DNA of 64,000 bases, taken from contig NZ_JAMLIE010000001.1 in the NCBI RefSeq assembly GCF_023954335.1, positions 248,001-312,000 of the forward strand. The letters are read 5' to 3'. This stretch comes from Aquamicrobium sp. Its GTDB lineage: Bacteria; Pseudomonadota; Alphaproteobacteria; Rhizobiales; Rhizobiaceae. The position numbers were made by a program, and so were the translations under genes. The notes beneath the pieces are model-generated. The model worked only from the letters and a program-made list of their open reading frames with translations, ran no database searches and was not told the DNA's origin. How positions within the stretch are numbered: position 1 is the stretch's first letter; the number at the start of each line of letters is the position of its first letter. This document shows positions 27,740-36,333 of this stretch, one piece after another.

Positions 27740-28085
27740 TCCTCACCACCAAGCAGGAGCCGAATTCTGGGTTTCGCCCCCGCCACACGGCGCCCGTCAT
27801 GGCGCTTCAGTCGAAGGTGAGAGGTCCAGAAACAGAAAAGTCCATTGATTTCAAATCATTAATCGATTTAAAGTTTTTTGGAAGGGTTTAAATCGGTTGT
27901 AACTGTTCATATCCTCAAGCAGTGTAGGCCTCGTCCGGTGACGCAAGGGAACGATCCCGGTGCGAAACCGGGCGGATCGGGACGAACGGGGAAAAGCCGC
28001 TTGCCACAATTTGTACCCAATTTGTCCGCTTATGACCCCTTCCGGAAGCAGGAAGGGACGCCCGCTGATGAGGGAGCCGTTTGAC
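27740..28085. promoter_or_regulatory. divergent pckA-chvI regulatory region with inverted repeats
   Basis: A 346-base gene-free gap, AT-rich in its middle (about 27835-27915). It holds the palindrome GATTTCAAATC (27847-27857) and a larger inverted repeat: AATCGATTTAAA (27861-27872) against TTTAAATCGGTT (27887-27898), 11 of 12 matched across 14 bases. Both divergent genes need promoters here. A GGGAG ribosome-binding site for chvI is at about 28070. Which factor binds the repeats cannot be told from sequence. Confidence 0.5.
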
Positions 28086-28787
28086 ATGGCAACGATTGCG
28101 CTGGTGGATGACGACCGCAACATCCTGACGTCCGTTTCGATCGCGCTGGAGTCGGAAGGCTATCGGGTCGAGACCTATACCGACGGCGCTTCGGCGCTCG
28201 AGGGGCTTGCGGCGCGGCCGCCCAACCTCGCCATCTTCGACATCAAGATGCCGCGCATGGACGGGATGGAGCTTCTGCGCCGCCTGCGCCAGAAGAGCGA
28301 CATCCCGGTGATCTTCCTGACGTCGAAGGACGACGAGATCGACGAGCTGTTCGGCCTCAAGATGGGCGCGGACGACTTCATCAAGAAGCCGTTCTCGCAG
28401 CGGCTTCTGGTCGAGCGGGTGCGCGCCGTCCTGCGCCGCGCCAATGCGCGCGAGGCCGGGGCCAAGACCGCCGGCCAGCAGGCCAAGTCGCTGGAGCGCG
28501 GCCAGCTCGTCATGGACCAGGAGCGCCACACCTGCACCTGGAAGGGCGAGCCCGTGGTGCTGACCGTCACCGAGTTCCTGATCCTGCATTCGCTGGCCCA
28601 GCGCCCCGGCGTGGTCAAGAGCCGCGACGCGCTGATGGATTCGGCCTATGACGAGCAGGTCTATGTCGACGACCGCACCATCGACAGCCACATCAAGCGC
28701 CTTCGCAAGAAATTCAAGGCGGTCGACGACGATTTCGACATGATCGAGACGCTTTATGGGGTAGGATACCGCTTCCGCGAGGCGTAA
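28086..28787 (+). CDS. chvI: two-component response regulator ChvI
   Basis: A 233-residue OmpR-type regulator. The receiver has acidic pocket VDDDRN, phosphoacceptor Asp52 in IFDIKMPRMDG, and FIKKPFSQ; the C-terminal winged helix includes VTEFLILHSLAQRPGVVKSRDALMD in pieces. The start MATIALVDDDRN is taken over an in-frame ATG at 28068 on the basis of the GGGAG spacing and rhizobial homologues. With ChvG it controls envelope, acid response and exopolysaccharide genes in rhizobia, agrobacteria and Brucella (BvrR). Confidence 0.95.
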   Translation: MATIALVDDDRNILTSVSIALESEGYRVETYTDGASALEGLAARPPNLAIFDIKMPRMDGMELLRRLRQKSDIPVIFLTSKDDEIDELFGLKMGADDFIKKPFSQRLLVERVRAVLRRANAREAGAKTAGQQAKSLERGQLVMDQERHTCTWKGEPVVLTVTEFLILHSLAQRPGVVKSRDALMDSAYDEQVYVDDRTIDSHIKRLRKKFKAVDDDFDMIETLYGVGYRFREA

Positions 28788-28817
28788 GAGCCGGAAGGCG
28801 GCACCCCGAGGGAGCCT

Positions 28818-30596
28818 ATGGCGTCGGAAACCACGAGCGAGACGGCGGCGAAGCCGGCCAGCGGCGCGGGCGCGTTGCGCCCGCTGCTCAGGCTGTTCGT
28901 CTCGCTGCGCCGCTTCCTCGGCCATTACGTGTTCTCCAGCCTGACGCGGCGCATCCTGGTGCTCAACCTCGCCGCGCTGTGCATGACGGTCGTCGGCATC
29001 CTCTACATCAACCAGTTCCGCGACGGGCTGGTGCAGGCGCGCATCGACAGCCTGCGCACCCAGGGCGAGATCATCGCAGGCGCCATCGCCGCCTCGGCCA
29101 CGGTCGAGACCGACGCCATCACCATCGACCCGGAGAAGCTGCTCGAGCTCCAGGCCGGCGAGAGCCTGCCGCCCGACAGCGGCCAGCTCGACAGCCTGCA
29201 TTTCCCGATCAATCCCGAGCGCGTCGCGCCGGTGCTGCGCCGGCTGCTCTCGCCCACCGACACGCGCGGCCGCATCTTCGACCGCGACGCCTCGCTGCTG
29301 CTCGATTCGCGCGCGCTCTACTCGCGCGGCCAGATCCTGCGCTACAACCTGCCGCCGGTGGCCGAGGAGGAACCGGGCCTGATGCGGCGGGTGGAAAAAT
29401 TCCTGACCGGCGTCTTCTCCCGCTCGGACCTGCCCGTCTACCGCGAGCCGCCCGGCGGCAGCGGCACCGCCTTTCCCGAGGTGATGAGCGCGCTGCAGGG
29501 CAACACGGCGACGCTGGTGCGCGTCACCGAGCAGGGCGAGCAGATCGTCTCGGTCGCGGTGCCGATCCAGCGCTACCGCGCCGTGCTCGGCGCGCTGATG
29601 CTGTCGACGCAGGGCGGCGACATCGACAAGATCGTCGCCGCCGAGCGCCGGGCCATCCTGCGCGTCTTCGGCGTGGCCGCCATCGTCACCGCGGTGCTGT
29701 CGATGCTGCTCGCCTCGACCATCGCCAACCCGCTGCGCCGGCTGGCCGCCGCCGCGGTCCGCGTCCGGCGCGGCGTCAAGAGCCGCGAGGAGATCCCCGA
29801 TTTCTCCGACCGGCAGGACGAGATCGGCAATCTTTCCGTCGCCCTGCGCGACATGACCAACGCGCTCTATGCCCGTATCGAGGCCATCGAGAGCTTCGCC
29901 GCCGACGTCAGCCACGAGCTGAAGAACCCGCTGACCTCGCTGCGCAGCGCGGTCGAGACGCTGCCGCTGGCCAAGAACGAGACCTCGCGCGGCCGGCTGA
30001 TGGAGGTGATCCAGCACGACGTGCGCCGCCTCGACCGGCTCATCACCGACATTTCCGACGCCTCGCGCCTCGACGCCGAGCTGGCGCGCGAGGATGCCGG
30101 CCGCGTCGACCTCCTCAAGCTCGCCACCGAGATCGCCGACGCCTCGCGCGAGGCCGGCCGCAACCGCAAGGCGCTCGACATCCAGGTGCGCACGGCGAAG
30201 AAGGGCCAGAACGGCCGCGACTTCACCGTCTCCGGCCACGATCTGAGGCTCGGCCAGGTGCTGACCAACCTGATCGAGAACGCCCGCTCCTTCGTGCCGG
30301 AGGGCAAGGGCCGCATCGCCATCACCCTGACGCGCGCGCCGCGCCATGTCGTCGTCACCGTGGACGACAACGGCCCCGGCATCCGCGTCGAGGACATCGA
30401 GCGCATCTTCGAGCGCTTCTACACCGACCGCCCGGCCAGCGAGGCCTTCGGCCAGAATTCGGGCCTCGGCCTGTCGATCAGCCGCCAGATCGTCGAGGCG
30501 CATGGCGGCAGGCTGACGGCTGAGAACATCGCCGGCACGAAGCCGGGCGAGTTCGCCGGCGCGCGCTTCATCATCACCCTGCCGGCCGAGGCATGA
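28818..30596 (+). CDS. chvG: sensor histidine kinase ChvG
   Basis: A 592-residue inner-membrane kinase. A cytosolic N-terminus is followed by helix one (ILVLNLAALCMTVVGILYI), a periplasmic sensor of about 200 residues, helix two (VFGVAAIVTAVLSMLLAST), HAMP, then the DHp with His366 in FAADVSHELKNPLTSLRSAV and a CA domain with LTNLIENARSF, VDDNGPGIR and SGLGLSISRQIV. It is the BvrS/ExoS orthologue type. The stop overlaps hprK as ATGA, which ties envelope sensing to the PTS genes. Confidence 0.95.
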   Translation: MASETTSETAAKPASGAGALRPLLRLFVSLRRFLGHYVFSSLTRRILVLNLAALCMTVVGILYINQFRDGLVQARIDSLRTQGEIIAGAIAASATVETDAITIDPEKLLELQAGESLPPDSGQLDSLHFPINPERVAPVLRRLLSPTDTRGRIFDRDASLLLDSRALYSRGQILRYNLPPVAEEEPGLMRRVEKFLTGVFSRSDLPVYREPPGGSGTAFPEVMSALQGNTATLVRVTEQGEQIVSVAVPIQRYRAVLGALMLSTQGGDIDKIVAAERRAILRVFGVAAIVTAVLSMLLASTIANPLRRLAAAAVRVRRGVKSREEIPDFSDRQDEIGNLSVALRDMTNALYARIEAIESFAADVSHELKNPLTSLRSAVETLPLAKNETSRGRLMEVIQHDVRRLDRLITDISDASRLDAELAREDAGRVDLLKLATEIADASREAGRNRKALDIQVRTAKKGQNGRDFTVSGHDLRLGQVLTNLIENARSFVPEGKGRIAITLTRAPRHVVVTVDDNGPGIRVEDIERIFERFYTDRPASEAFGQNSGLGLSISRQIVEAHGGRLTAENIAGTKPGEFAGARFIITLPAEA

Positions 30597-31087
30597 CGGC
30601 CTCCGCCACGCAGGATGCCGGACGCGTCAACCTCCACGCCACGGCGATCGTCGCGGGCGGGTCGGGCGTGCTGATCTTCGGCCGCTCCGGCGCGGGAAAG
30701 TCCTCGCTGGCACTCGCCGTGATCGAGCGGGCGCGCCTTGCCGGCCGCTTCGCCGCCCTCGTCGCCGACGACCGGGTCTGGCTGTCCGCCGTCTCGGGCC
30801 GTCTCGTCGCCGAAGTGCCGGCCGCCATCGCCGGCCTCGTCGAGATCCGCGGCTGCGGCCCGGTTCCTTCTCCCTGCGAGCCGCGCGCGGTGGTCGACCG
30901 CGTCGTGCGGCTGGTCGAGGCCACCGACGCGCCGCGCGTCGCCGACGAGGCGGCCACGGAGGCGATCCTCGGTGTGTCGCTGCCCCGTCTCGATCTTTCC
31001 GAAGGCGAATCGGCAGGCGGCGCGCGGGCGCTCCTCGCCTGGCTCGACCGCCCCGGAGGCCGTCTTCCTAGCGGTCCCTGCCCATAG
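30593..31087 (+). CDS. hprK: HPr kinase/phosphorylase, short alphaproteobacterial form
   Basis: A 164-residue enzyme consisting only of the catalytic domain; the N-terminal domain of the roughly 310-residue Firmicutes protein is absent, as usual in alphaproteobacteria. Walker A is FGRSGAGKSSLALAV, the catalytic aspartates are in LVADDRVWL, and the family signature region is EIRGCG. It phosphorylates HPr on a serine; the target here would be Ser60 of the HPr encoded two genes downstream. Confidence 0.93.
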   Translation: MTASATQDAGRVNLHATAIVAGGSGVLIFGRSGAGKSSLALAVIERARLAGRFAALVADDRVWLSAVSGRLVAEVPAAIAGLVEIRGCGPVPSPCEPRAVVDRVVRLVEATDAPRVADEAATEAILGVSLPRLDLSEGESAGGARALLAWLDRPGGRLPSGPCP

Positions 31088-31343
31088 ATGCGGCAATTTG
31101 GTCCCGAACCGGGCATTTTGGGGCTTGTCATTGGCCCGCTCGCTGACAAGATAGCGGTCCCTCGATCCGGGGCCGGCGCTTCCTCGCTTGCGGCGCGCCG
31201 GGCGGGACGCCGATTTGCATGAATCTTGACGGGAGTCTGGTGTTGGCCGGTTCTGACGAAACCCAGAGTGATCCATTGCCGGAACCCTTTTTCCTGACTC
31301 CCGCCTTCGGCACGCCGCCGTGCTTCGGACGCCGGTGCGCCGC

Positions 31344-31745
31344 ATGATCGGCATCGTCCTGGTCACCCATGGCCGGCTGGCCGAGGAATTCCGCCTCGCC
31401 GTCGAGCACGTCGTCGGCCCGCAGCAGAATTTCGAGACCGTCTGCATCGGGGCGGAGGACGACATGGAGCAGCGCCGCGCCGACATCGTCGAGGCCGTGG
31501 CCCGCGCCGACACCGGAACCGGCGTCATCATCCTGACCGACATGTTCGGCGGCACCCCGTCCAACCTCGCCATCTCGGTCATGCGCGCCGGCAGCGTCGA
31601 GGTGATTGCCGGCGTCAACCTGCCGATGCTCATCAAGCTGACCAGCGTCCGAACCGGCGATGACATGGCCGCCTCCCTGTCGGAGGCGCAGATGGCCGGC
31701 CGCAAATACATCAACGTCGCAAGCCAGGTCCTGAGCGGCAAATGA
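31344..31745 (+). CDS. PTS EIIA component, mannose type
   Basis: A 133-residue PTS-EIIA (Man/fructose superfamily). The phosphorylated histidine is His9 in IVLVTHGRLAEEF, and the ILTDMFGGTPSNLAI motif is complete. No EIIB, EIIC or EIID is encoded here, so it is probably regulatory rather than a sugar importer, as in other rhizobia. The start at 31344 gives MIGIVLVTHG; an ATG at 31320 is possible. The 256-base gap before it holds an inverted repeat CTTGTCA/TGACAAG (31124-31150) and little else I can name. It overlaps the HPr gene by ATGA. Confidence 0.92.
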   Translation: MIGIVLVTHGRLAEEFRLAVEHVVGPQQNFETVCIGAEDDMEQRRADIVEAVARADTGTGVIILTDMFGGTPSNLAISVMRAGSVEVIAGVNLPMLIKLTSVRTGDDMAASLSEAQMAGRKYINVASQVLSGK

Positions 31746-32053
31746 GCGAACCGGAAGGCAACGGCGGCGCGGCCACCGCGCCCGCCATCCGCAAGGAGCT
31801 GGCGATCGTCAACAAGCGCGGCCTGCATGCACGCGCCTCGGCCAAGTTCGTCCAGCTCGTCGGCGGCTTCGACGCCACCGTCGAGGTCGAGAAGGACGGG
31901 GTGAGCGTCGGCGGCACCTCGATCATGGGCCTGATGATGCTCGCCGCCAGCCCCGGCTGCTCGATCTCCGTCACCGCGCGCGGGCCGCAGGCCGCGGCGC
32001 TGATGGAAGCGCTCGAGGAGCTGGTGGCCTCGCGTTTCGGCGAGGAAGCCTGA
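31742..32053 (+). CDS. phosphocarrier protein HPr
   Basis: A 103-residue small phosphocarrier. His29 in NKRGLHARASAKF is the site phosphorylated by enzyme I; Ser60 in GGTSIMGLMML, 31 residues further on, is the site for HprK. The first 16 residues are an alanine- and glycine-rich extension. With EIIA and HprK it forms an incomplete PTS that in alphaproteobacteria signals carbon and nitrogen status. Confidence 0.94.
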   Translation: MSEPEGNGGAATAPAIRKELAIVNKRGLHARASAKFVQLVGGFDATVEVEKDGVSVGGTSIMGLMMLAASPGCSISVTARGPQAAALMEALEELVASRFGEEA

Positions 32054-32067
32054 TTTCCCGCACAACC

Positions 32068-32087
32068 ACATAAAGATTTCTTTATGT
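32068..32087. promoter_or_regulatory. probable SahR operator upstream of ahcY
   Basis: ACATAAAGATTTCTTTATGT is a perfect 9-base inverted repeat with a two-base centre, about 120 bases before the ahcY start. It closely resembles the motif described for SahR, an ArsR-family regulator that responds to S-adenosylhomocysteine and controls ahcY and methionine-cycle genes in proteobacteria. The regulator gene itself is not in the window. Confidence 0.65.
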
Positions 32088-32206
32088 CGGATTGCCGCAA
32101 AGCGGCTTTTCTGCTAGTCCGCGCCGCAGGGCAGGGCGCGTTCCGGCCGCGTCGATTTGCAGGCCGGACGGGACGCCACCGTTTTCACGAGATTGGAGCC
32201 AAGTGC

Positions 32207-33604
32207 ATGAGCGCTGAGGATTACAAGGTTGCGGATATCGGCCTTGCCGACTGGGGCCGCAAGGAGATCACCATCGCCGAGACCGAGATGCCGGGCCTGA
32301 TGGCCTGCCGCGAGGAGTTCGGCGCGGCGAAGCCGCTGAAGGGCGCGCGCATCTCCGGCTCGCTGCACATGACCATCCAGACCGCGGTGCTGATCGAGAC
32401 GCTGAAGGCGCTCGGCGCCGAGGTCCGCTGGGCCTCGTGCAACATCTTCTCCACCCAGGACCACGCCGCGGCCGCCATCGCCGCCGGCGGTACCCCGGTC
32501 TTCGCCGTCAAGGGCGAGACGCTGACCGAGTACTGGGAATACACCGACAGCATCTTCCAGTGGCCGGACGGCGCGCCGTCCAATCTGATCCTCGACGACG
32601 GCGGCGACGCCACCATGTACATCCTGATCGGCGCGCGCGCCGAGGCCGGCGAGGACGTGCTGTCGAAGCCGGGCAGCGAGGAGGAGGAGATCCTCTTCGC
32701 CCAGATCAGGAAGCGCATGGCCGCCACGCCGGGCTTCTTCGGCAAGCAGCGCGAGGCGATCCGCGGCGTCAGCGAGGAGACGACGACCGGCGTCAACCGG
32801 CTCTACCAGCTCCAGAAGAAGGGGCTGCTTCCCTTCCCGGCGATCAACGTCAACGACAGCGTCACCAAGTCAAAATTCGACAACAAGTACGGCTGCAAGG
32901 AATCGCTGGTCGACGGCATCCGCCGCGCCACCGACGTCATGCTGGCCGGCAAGGTCGCCGTGGTCTGCGGCTATGGCGACGTCGGCAAGGGCTCGGCCGC
33001 CTCGCTCGCCGGCGCCGGCGCGCGCGTCAAGGTCACGGAGGTCGACCCGATCTGCGCGCTTCAGGCGGCGATGGACGGGTTCGAGGTGGTGACGCTCGAC
33101 GATGCGGCGCCCGCCGCCGACATCGTCATCACGACGACCGGCAACAAGGACGTCATCACGCTCGACCACATGCGCAAGCTGAAGGACATGGCCATCGTCG
33201 GCAATATCGGCCATTTCGACAACGAGATTCAGGTCGAGGCGCTGCGCAACCTCAAATGGACCAACGTCAAGCCGCAGGTCGACCTCGTCGAGTTCAGCGA
33301 CGGCAAGCGCATCATCCTCCTCTCGGAGGGCCGGCTGCTCAACCTCGGCAACGCCACCGGCCATCCGAGCTTCGTCATGTCCGCCTCCTTCACCAACCAG
33401 GTGCTGGCGCAGATCGAGCTGTGGACCAAGGGCGACGAGTACAGGAACGAGGTCTATGTCCTGCCCAAGCATCTCGACGAGAAGGTGGCGCGGCTGCATC
33501 TGGCCAAGGTCGGCGCGAAGCTGACCGAACTGTCGCCCGAGCAGGCCGCCTATATCGGCATCTCGCCGCAGGGGCCGTTCAAGTCGGATCACTATCGCTA
33601 CTGA
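32207..33604 (+). CDS. ahcY: adenosylhomocysteinase
   Basis: A 465-residue NAD-dependent hydrolase that splits S-adenosylhomocysteine into adenosine and homocysteine, clearing the product of all SAM methyltransferases. NAD binding is at VVCGYGDVGKGSAASLAGAGA (in two pieces), the substrate region at NIFSTQDHAAAAIA, and the conserved end is PQGPFKSDHYRY. GGAGCC precedes ATG 32207 (MSAEDYKVADIGLADWG); the frame is open upstream but not conserved. It is followed by a strong terminator. Confidence 0.97.
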   Translation: MSAEDYKVADIGLADWGRKEITIAETEMPGLMACREEFGAAKPLKGARISGSLHMTIQTAVLIETLKALGAEVRWASCNIFSTQDHAAAAIAAGGTPVFAVKGETLTEYWEYTDSIFQWPDGAPSNLILDDGGDATMYILIGARAEAGEDVLSKPGSEEEEILFAQIRKRMAATPGFFGKQREAIRGVSEETTTGVNRLYQLQKKGLLPFPAINVNDSVTKSKFDNKYGCKESLVDGIRRATDVMLAGKVAVVCGYGDVGKGSAASLAGAGARVKVTEVDPICALQAAMDGFEVVTLDDAAPAADIVITTTGNKDVITLDHMRKLKDMAIVGNIGHFDNEIQVEALRNLKWTNVKPQVDLVEFSDGKRIILLSEGRLLNLGNATGHPSFVMSASFTNQVLAQIELWTKGDEYRNEVYVLPKHLDEKVARLHLAKVGAKLTELSPEQAAYIGISPQGPFKSDHYRY

Positions 33605-33630
33605 TTGTTAACCATACCGCGCGTTAGATC

Positions 33631-33664
33631 GGGGCCGGACGGGAACGCCGTCCGGCCCCTTTTT
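33631..33664 (+). terminator. rho-independent terminator of ahcY
   Basis: GGGGCCGGACGG (33631-33642), loop GAACG, CCGTCCGGCCCC (33648-33659) and TTTTT. A perfect 12-base stem with a five-T tail, 27 bases after the ahcY stop. Confidence 0.92.
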
Positions 33665-33745
33665 GCGCCGTCCTCGCCTTCACGGCGAATCGGCCGCACG
33701 GTAGAGTGACGTGATTCGCGACGCCCCCGATCGGAAGAGGCCATC

Positions 33746-36328
33746 ATGGGGCGCGTCCTTTCTGGGCGGTTTCGCCCGCGGCGGTGGAGAGGACATTTGG
33801 CTATGGCAGTGCAGGACCGGGTCGATGCGGCGCAATCCCGCTTCGCAGGCGACGCCGATTCGCGGCGACGGCACGGGCTTCTGGCGCGGCTCGCCGGCTT
33901 CGCGCTCGCCACGGTCGCCTTGCCCGTCGCGGCGCTGGCGCAGGACGCGGTGCCGACCAATGTCAGGCTGCCCTTCTCGATCGGCACCGTCGAGGTGATC
34001 CAGCTCGCTCTGTTCGTCGGCGTCACCGGTGCGGCGATGCTGTCGGCCATCATGCTGATCCGCGAGCGCGGCCGCACCGCTGCCGAGAACATCGAGTTCC
34101 GCAGCCGCGTCGCCGAGCTCGACGCCGCGCTCCAGCGGGCCGAAGCCCTGCTCAACCTCAAGGACAGGCGCATCCTCGTCTGGTCCGGCGAGGGCGGCAA
34201 GCCGGAGCTCGTAGGCGCCATCGAGCTGCCCGGCGTTCCGGAAGACCGCGCCACCTTCATGGCCTTCGGCCGCTGGCTCGCGCCCGGCAGCGCCGCGGCG
34301 CTGGAGCGGGCGATCGCCGCGCTGCGCGACGAGCGCCAGCCCTTCGACCTCGCCATCGAGACCACGCGCGGCATGCCGCTGGAGGCGCAAGGCCGCGTCG
34401 CCGCCGGCCATGTCGCCGTGCGGTTCCTGTCGCTGTCGCAGGAGCGGCGCGACCATGCCGAGCTGCAGATCCAGCACCGCCGCCTCGAGGCCGACCACGC
34501 CAGCCTCACCGGCCTGATCGACGCGCTTCCCATGCCGGCCTGGCTGCGCGCCGCCGACGGGCGGCTGTCCTGGGTCAACGCCGCCTATGCCGCCGCCGTC
34601 GAGGCGCCTGACGGGGTCGCCGCCGTGCGCGAGAGCCGCGAGTTCCTCGGCACCGCCGCGCGCGAGCAGGTGGCGCATGCGCACCTGTCCCAGCGCGTCC
34701 TGTCGCAGAACCTGTCGACCGTGATCGGCGGCGACCGCCGCGTCTTCGCCGTCACCGACTATGCCGGCGAGGACGGGTCGGCCGGCCTCGCCTGCGACGT
34801 CTCCGAGATCGAGACCGTGCGCGCCCAGTATGAGCGCACGGTGCGCAGCCACGCCGACACGCTCGACCGGCTGAGCACCGCCGTCGCCATCTTCGACGCC
34901 AATCAGAAGCTGCTGTTCTTCAACCAGGCGTTCCAGAAGCTGTGGGAGCTCGATCACGGCTTCCTCGGCAGCCGGCCCGACCACACGCTGCTGCTCGACC
35001 GGCTGCGCAGCCAGGGCAAGCTGGCCGAGCAGCCGGAATGGCGGCGCTGGAAGGAGAATCTTCTTGCCGTCTATCGCGCCATCGAGCCGCAGGAGCATCT
35101 GTGGCACCTGCCGGACGGGCGCACGCTGCGCGTCGTCGCCAATCCGCAGCCCGACGGCGGCGTCACCTGGCTCTACGAGAACCTGACCGAGAAGATCAGC
35201 CTCGAAAGCCGCTACAACACCATCGTGCGGGTGCAGGGCGTGACGCTCGACAATCTGGCCGAGGGCGTCGCCGTGTTCGGCTCCGACGGGCGGGTGCGCC
35301 TGTCGAACCCGGCCTTCTCGGCCCTGTGGGGCATGCCGCCCGATCTCGTTCAGCCCGGCACCCACATCTCGGTCATCCGCGCGGCCTGCGACGGCCTCGC
35401 CCGCGTCAGCCCGTGGGGCATGATGGCGGCCGCCGCCACCGGCTTCGACGAGGAGCGGCGCGACGGCGAGGGCCAGGTCGAGCTCAACGACGGCACCGTC
35501 CTGCGCTACGCGCTCGTCCACCTGCCCAACGGCCAGATGATGGCGACCTTCATCGACGTCACCGACAGCGTCAATGTCGAGCGCATGCTGAAAGACAAGA
35601 ACGAGGCGCTGGAGCGCGCCGACCAGCTGAAGAACGACTTCATCCAGCACGTCTCCTACGAGCTGCGCTCGCCGCTGACCAACATCATCGGCTTCGCCGA
35701 GCTTCTGGCGCAGGAGGTGACCGGCCCGCTCAACCCGCGCCAGCGCGACTATGTCGACCACATCGCCACCTCCTCGGCGCAGCTTGACACCATCGTCGAC
35801 GACATCCTCGACCTCGCCACCATCGATGCCGGCGTGATGGAGCTCGACATCGCCGAGGTTCCGGTCGAGCGCACGGTGCGCGCCGCCGCCGACCTCGTCG
35901 CCGAGCGGCTGCGCGAGCATCGCATCGCCCTCGCCGTCGACCTCTCGGCCGCGCCCGCCTCCTTCCACGCCGACGAGAACCGTGTGCGGCAGATCCTGTT
36001 CAACGTGCTCTCCAACGCCGCCAACTACGCGCCGGAAGGCTCGACCGTCCGGCTCGCCTGCGCCGGCGACGAGGGCGGCGTCTCCTTCAGCGTCCACGAC
36101 GACGGGCCGGGCATCCCGGCCGACGTACTCGACGGCATCTTCCGCCGCTTCGAGCCGCATCCCAATGGCGGCCGCCGCCGCGGCGCCGGCCTCGGCCTCT
36201 CCATCGTCAAGAGCTTCGTCGAGCTGCATGGCGGCCGGGTTTCGATCGACAGCGGCGCGGGCCTCGGCACCACGGTGGTCTGCCGCTTCCCGCTGGCGCC
36301 GGCCGGATTCCGCGCGGCCGCGGAGTAG
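33746..36328 (+). CDS. divL: DivL-type PAS sensor with tyrosine in place of the phosphoacceptor histidine
   Basis: An 860-residue cell-cycle signalling protein. A signal-like/helical N-terminus and a membrane helix (IQLALFVGVTGAAMLSAIML) are followed by several PAS-type domains (about 240-600), a DHp and a CA domain. In the DHp the expected histidine is Tyr638 (QHVSYELRSPLTN), as in Caulobacter DivL, while the CA motifs (FNVLSNAANYAPEG, DDGPGIP, GAGLGLSIVKSF) are kept. DivL reads DivK and steers the CckA-CtrA relay. GGAAGAGG five bases before ATG 33746 favours this start; ATG 33803 is the alternative. Confidence 0.9.
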   Translation: MGRVLSGRFRPRRWRGHLAMAVQDRVDAAQSRFAGDADSRRRHGLLARLAGFALATVALPVAALAQDAVPTNVRLPFSIGTVEVIQLALFVGVTGAAMLSAIMLIRERGRTAAENIEFRSRVAELDAALQRAEALLNLKDRRILVWSGEGGKPELVGAIELPGVPEDRATFMAFGRWLAPGSAAALERAIAALRDERQPFDLAIETTRGMPLEAQGRVAAGHVAVRFLSLSQERRDHAELQIQHRRLEADHASLTGLIDALPMPAWLRAADGRLSWVNAAYAAAVEAPDGVAAVRESREFLGTAAREQVAHAHLSQRVLSQNLSTVIGGDRRVFAVTDYAGEDGSAGLACDVSEIETVRAQYERTVRSHADTLDRLSTAVAIFDANQKLLFFNQAFQKLWELDHGFLGSRPDHTLLLDRLRSQGKLAEQPEWRRWKENLLAVYRAIEPQEHLWHLPDGRTLRVVANPQPDGGVTWLYENLTEKISLESRYNTIVRVQGVTLDNLAEGVAVFGSDGRVRLSNPAFSALWGMPPDLVQPGTHISVIRAACDGLARVSPWGMMAAAATGFDEERRDGEGQVELNDGTVLRYALVHLPNGQMMATFIDVTDSVNVERMLKDKNEALERADQLKNDFIQHVSYELRSPLTNIIGFAELLAQEVTGPLNPRQRDYVDHIATSSAQLDTIVDDILDLATIDAGVMELDIAEVPVERTVRAAADLVAERLREHRIALAVDLSAAPASFHADENRVRQILFNVLSNAANYAPEGSTVRLACAGDEGGVSFSVHDDGPGIPADVLDGIFRRFEPHPNGGRRRGAGLGLSIVKSFVELHGGRVSIDSGAGLGTTVVCRFPLAPAGFRAAAE

Positions 36329-36333
36329 CCTTC

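Noticed and set aside
27915..30503. Minus-strand frame of about 860 codons opposite chvI and chvG
   Set aside because: Shadow of the ChvI/ChvG coding strand; composition is low-complexity and no motif is present.
32054..32206. SAM-II or SAH riboswitch before ahcY
   Set aside because: The leader has a short DNA palindrome typical of a protein operator, but no pseudoknot pattern or conserved riboswitch core that I can recognise.
33680..36229. Minus-strand frame of about 850 codons opposite divL
   Set aside because: Antisense to a gene with intact PAS, DHp and CA motifs; no domain in the shadow translation.
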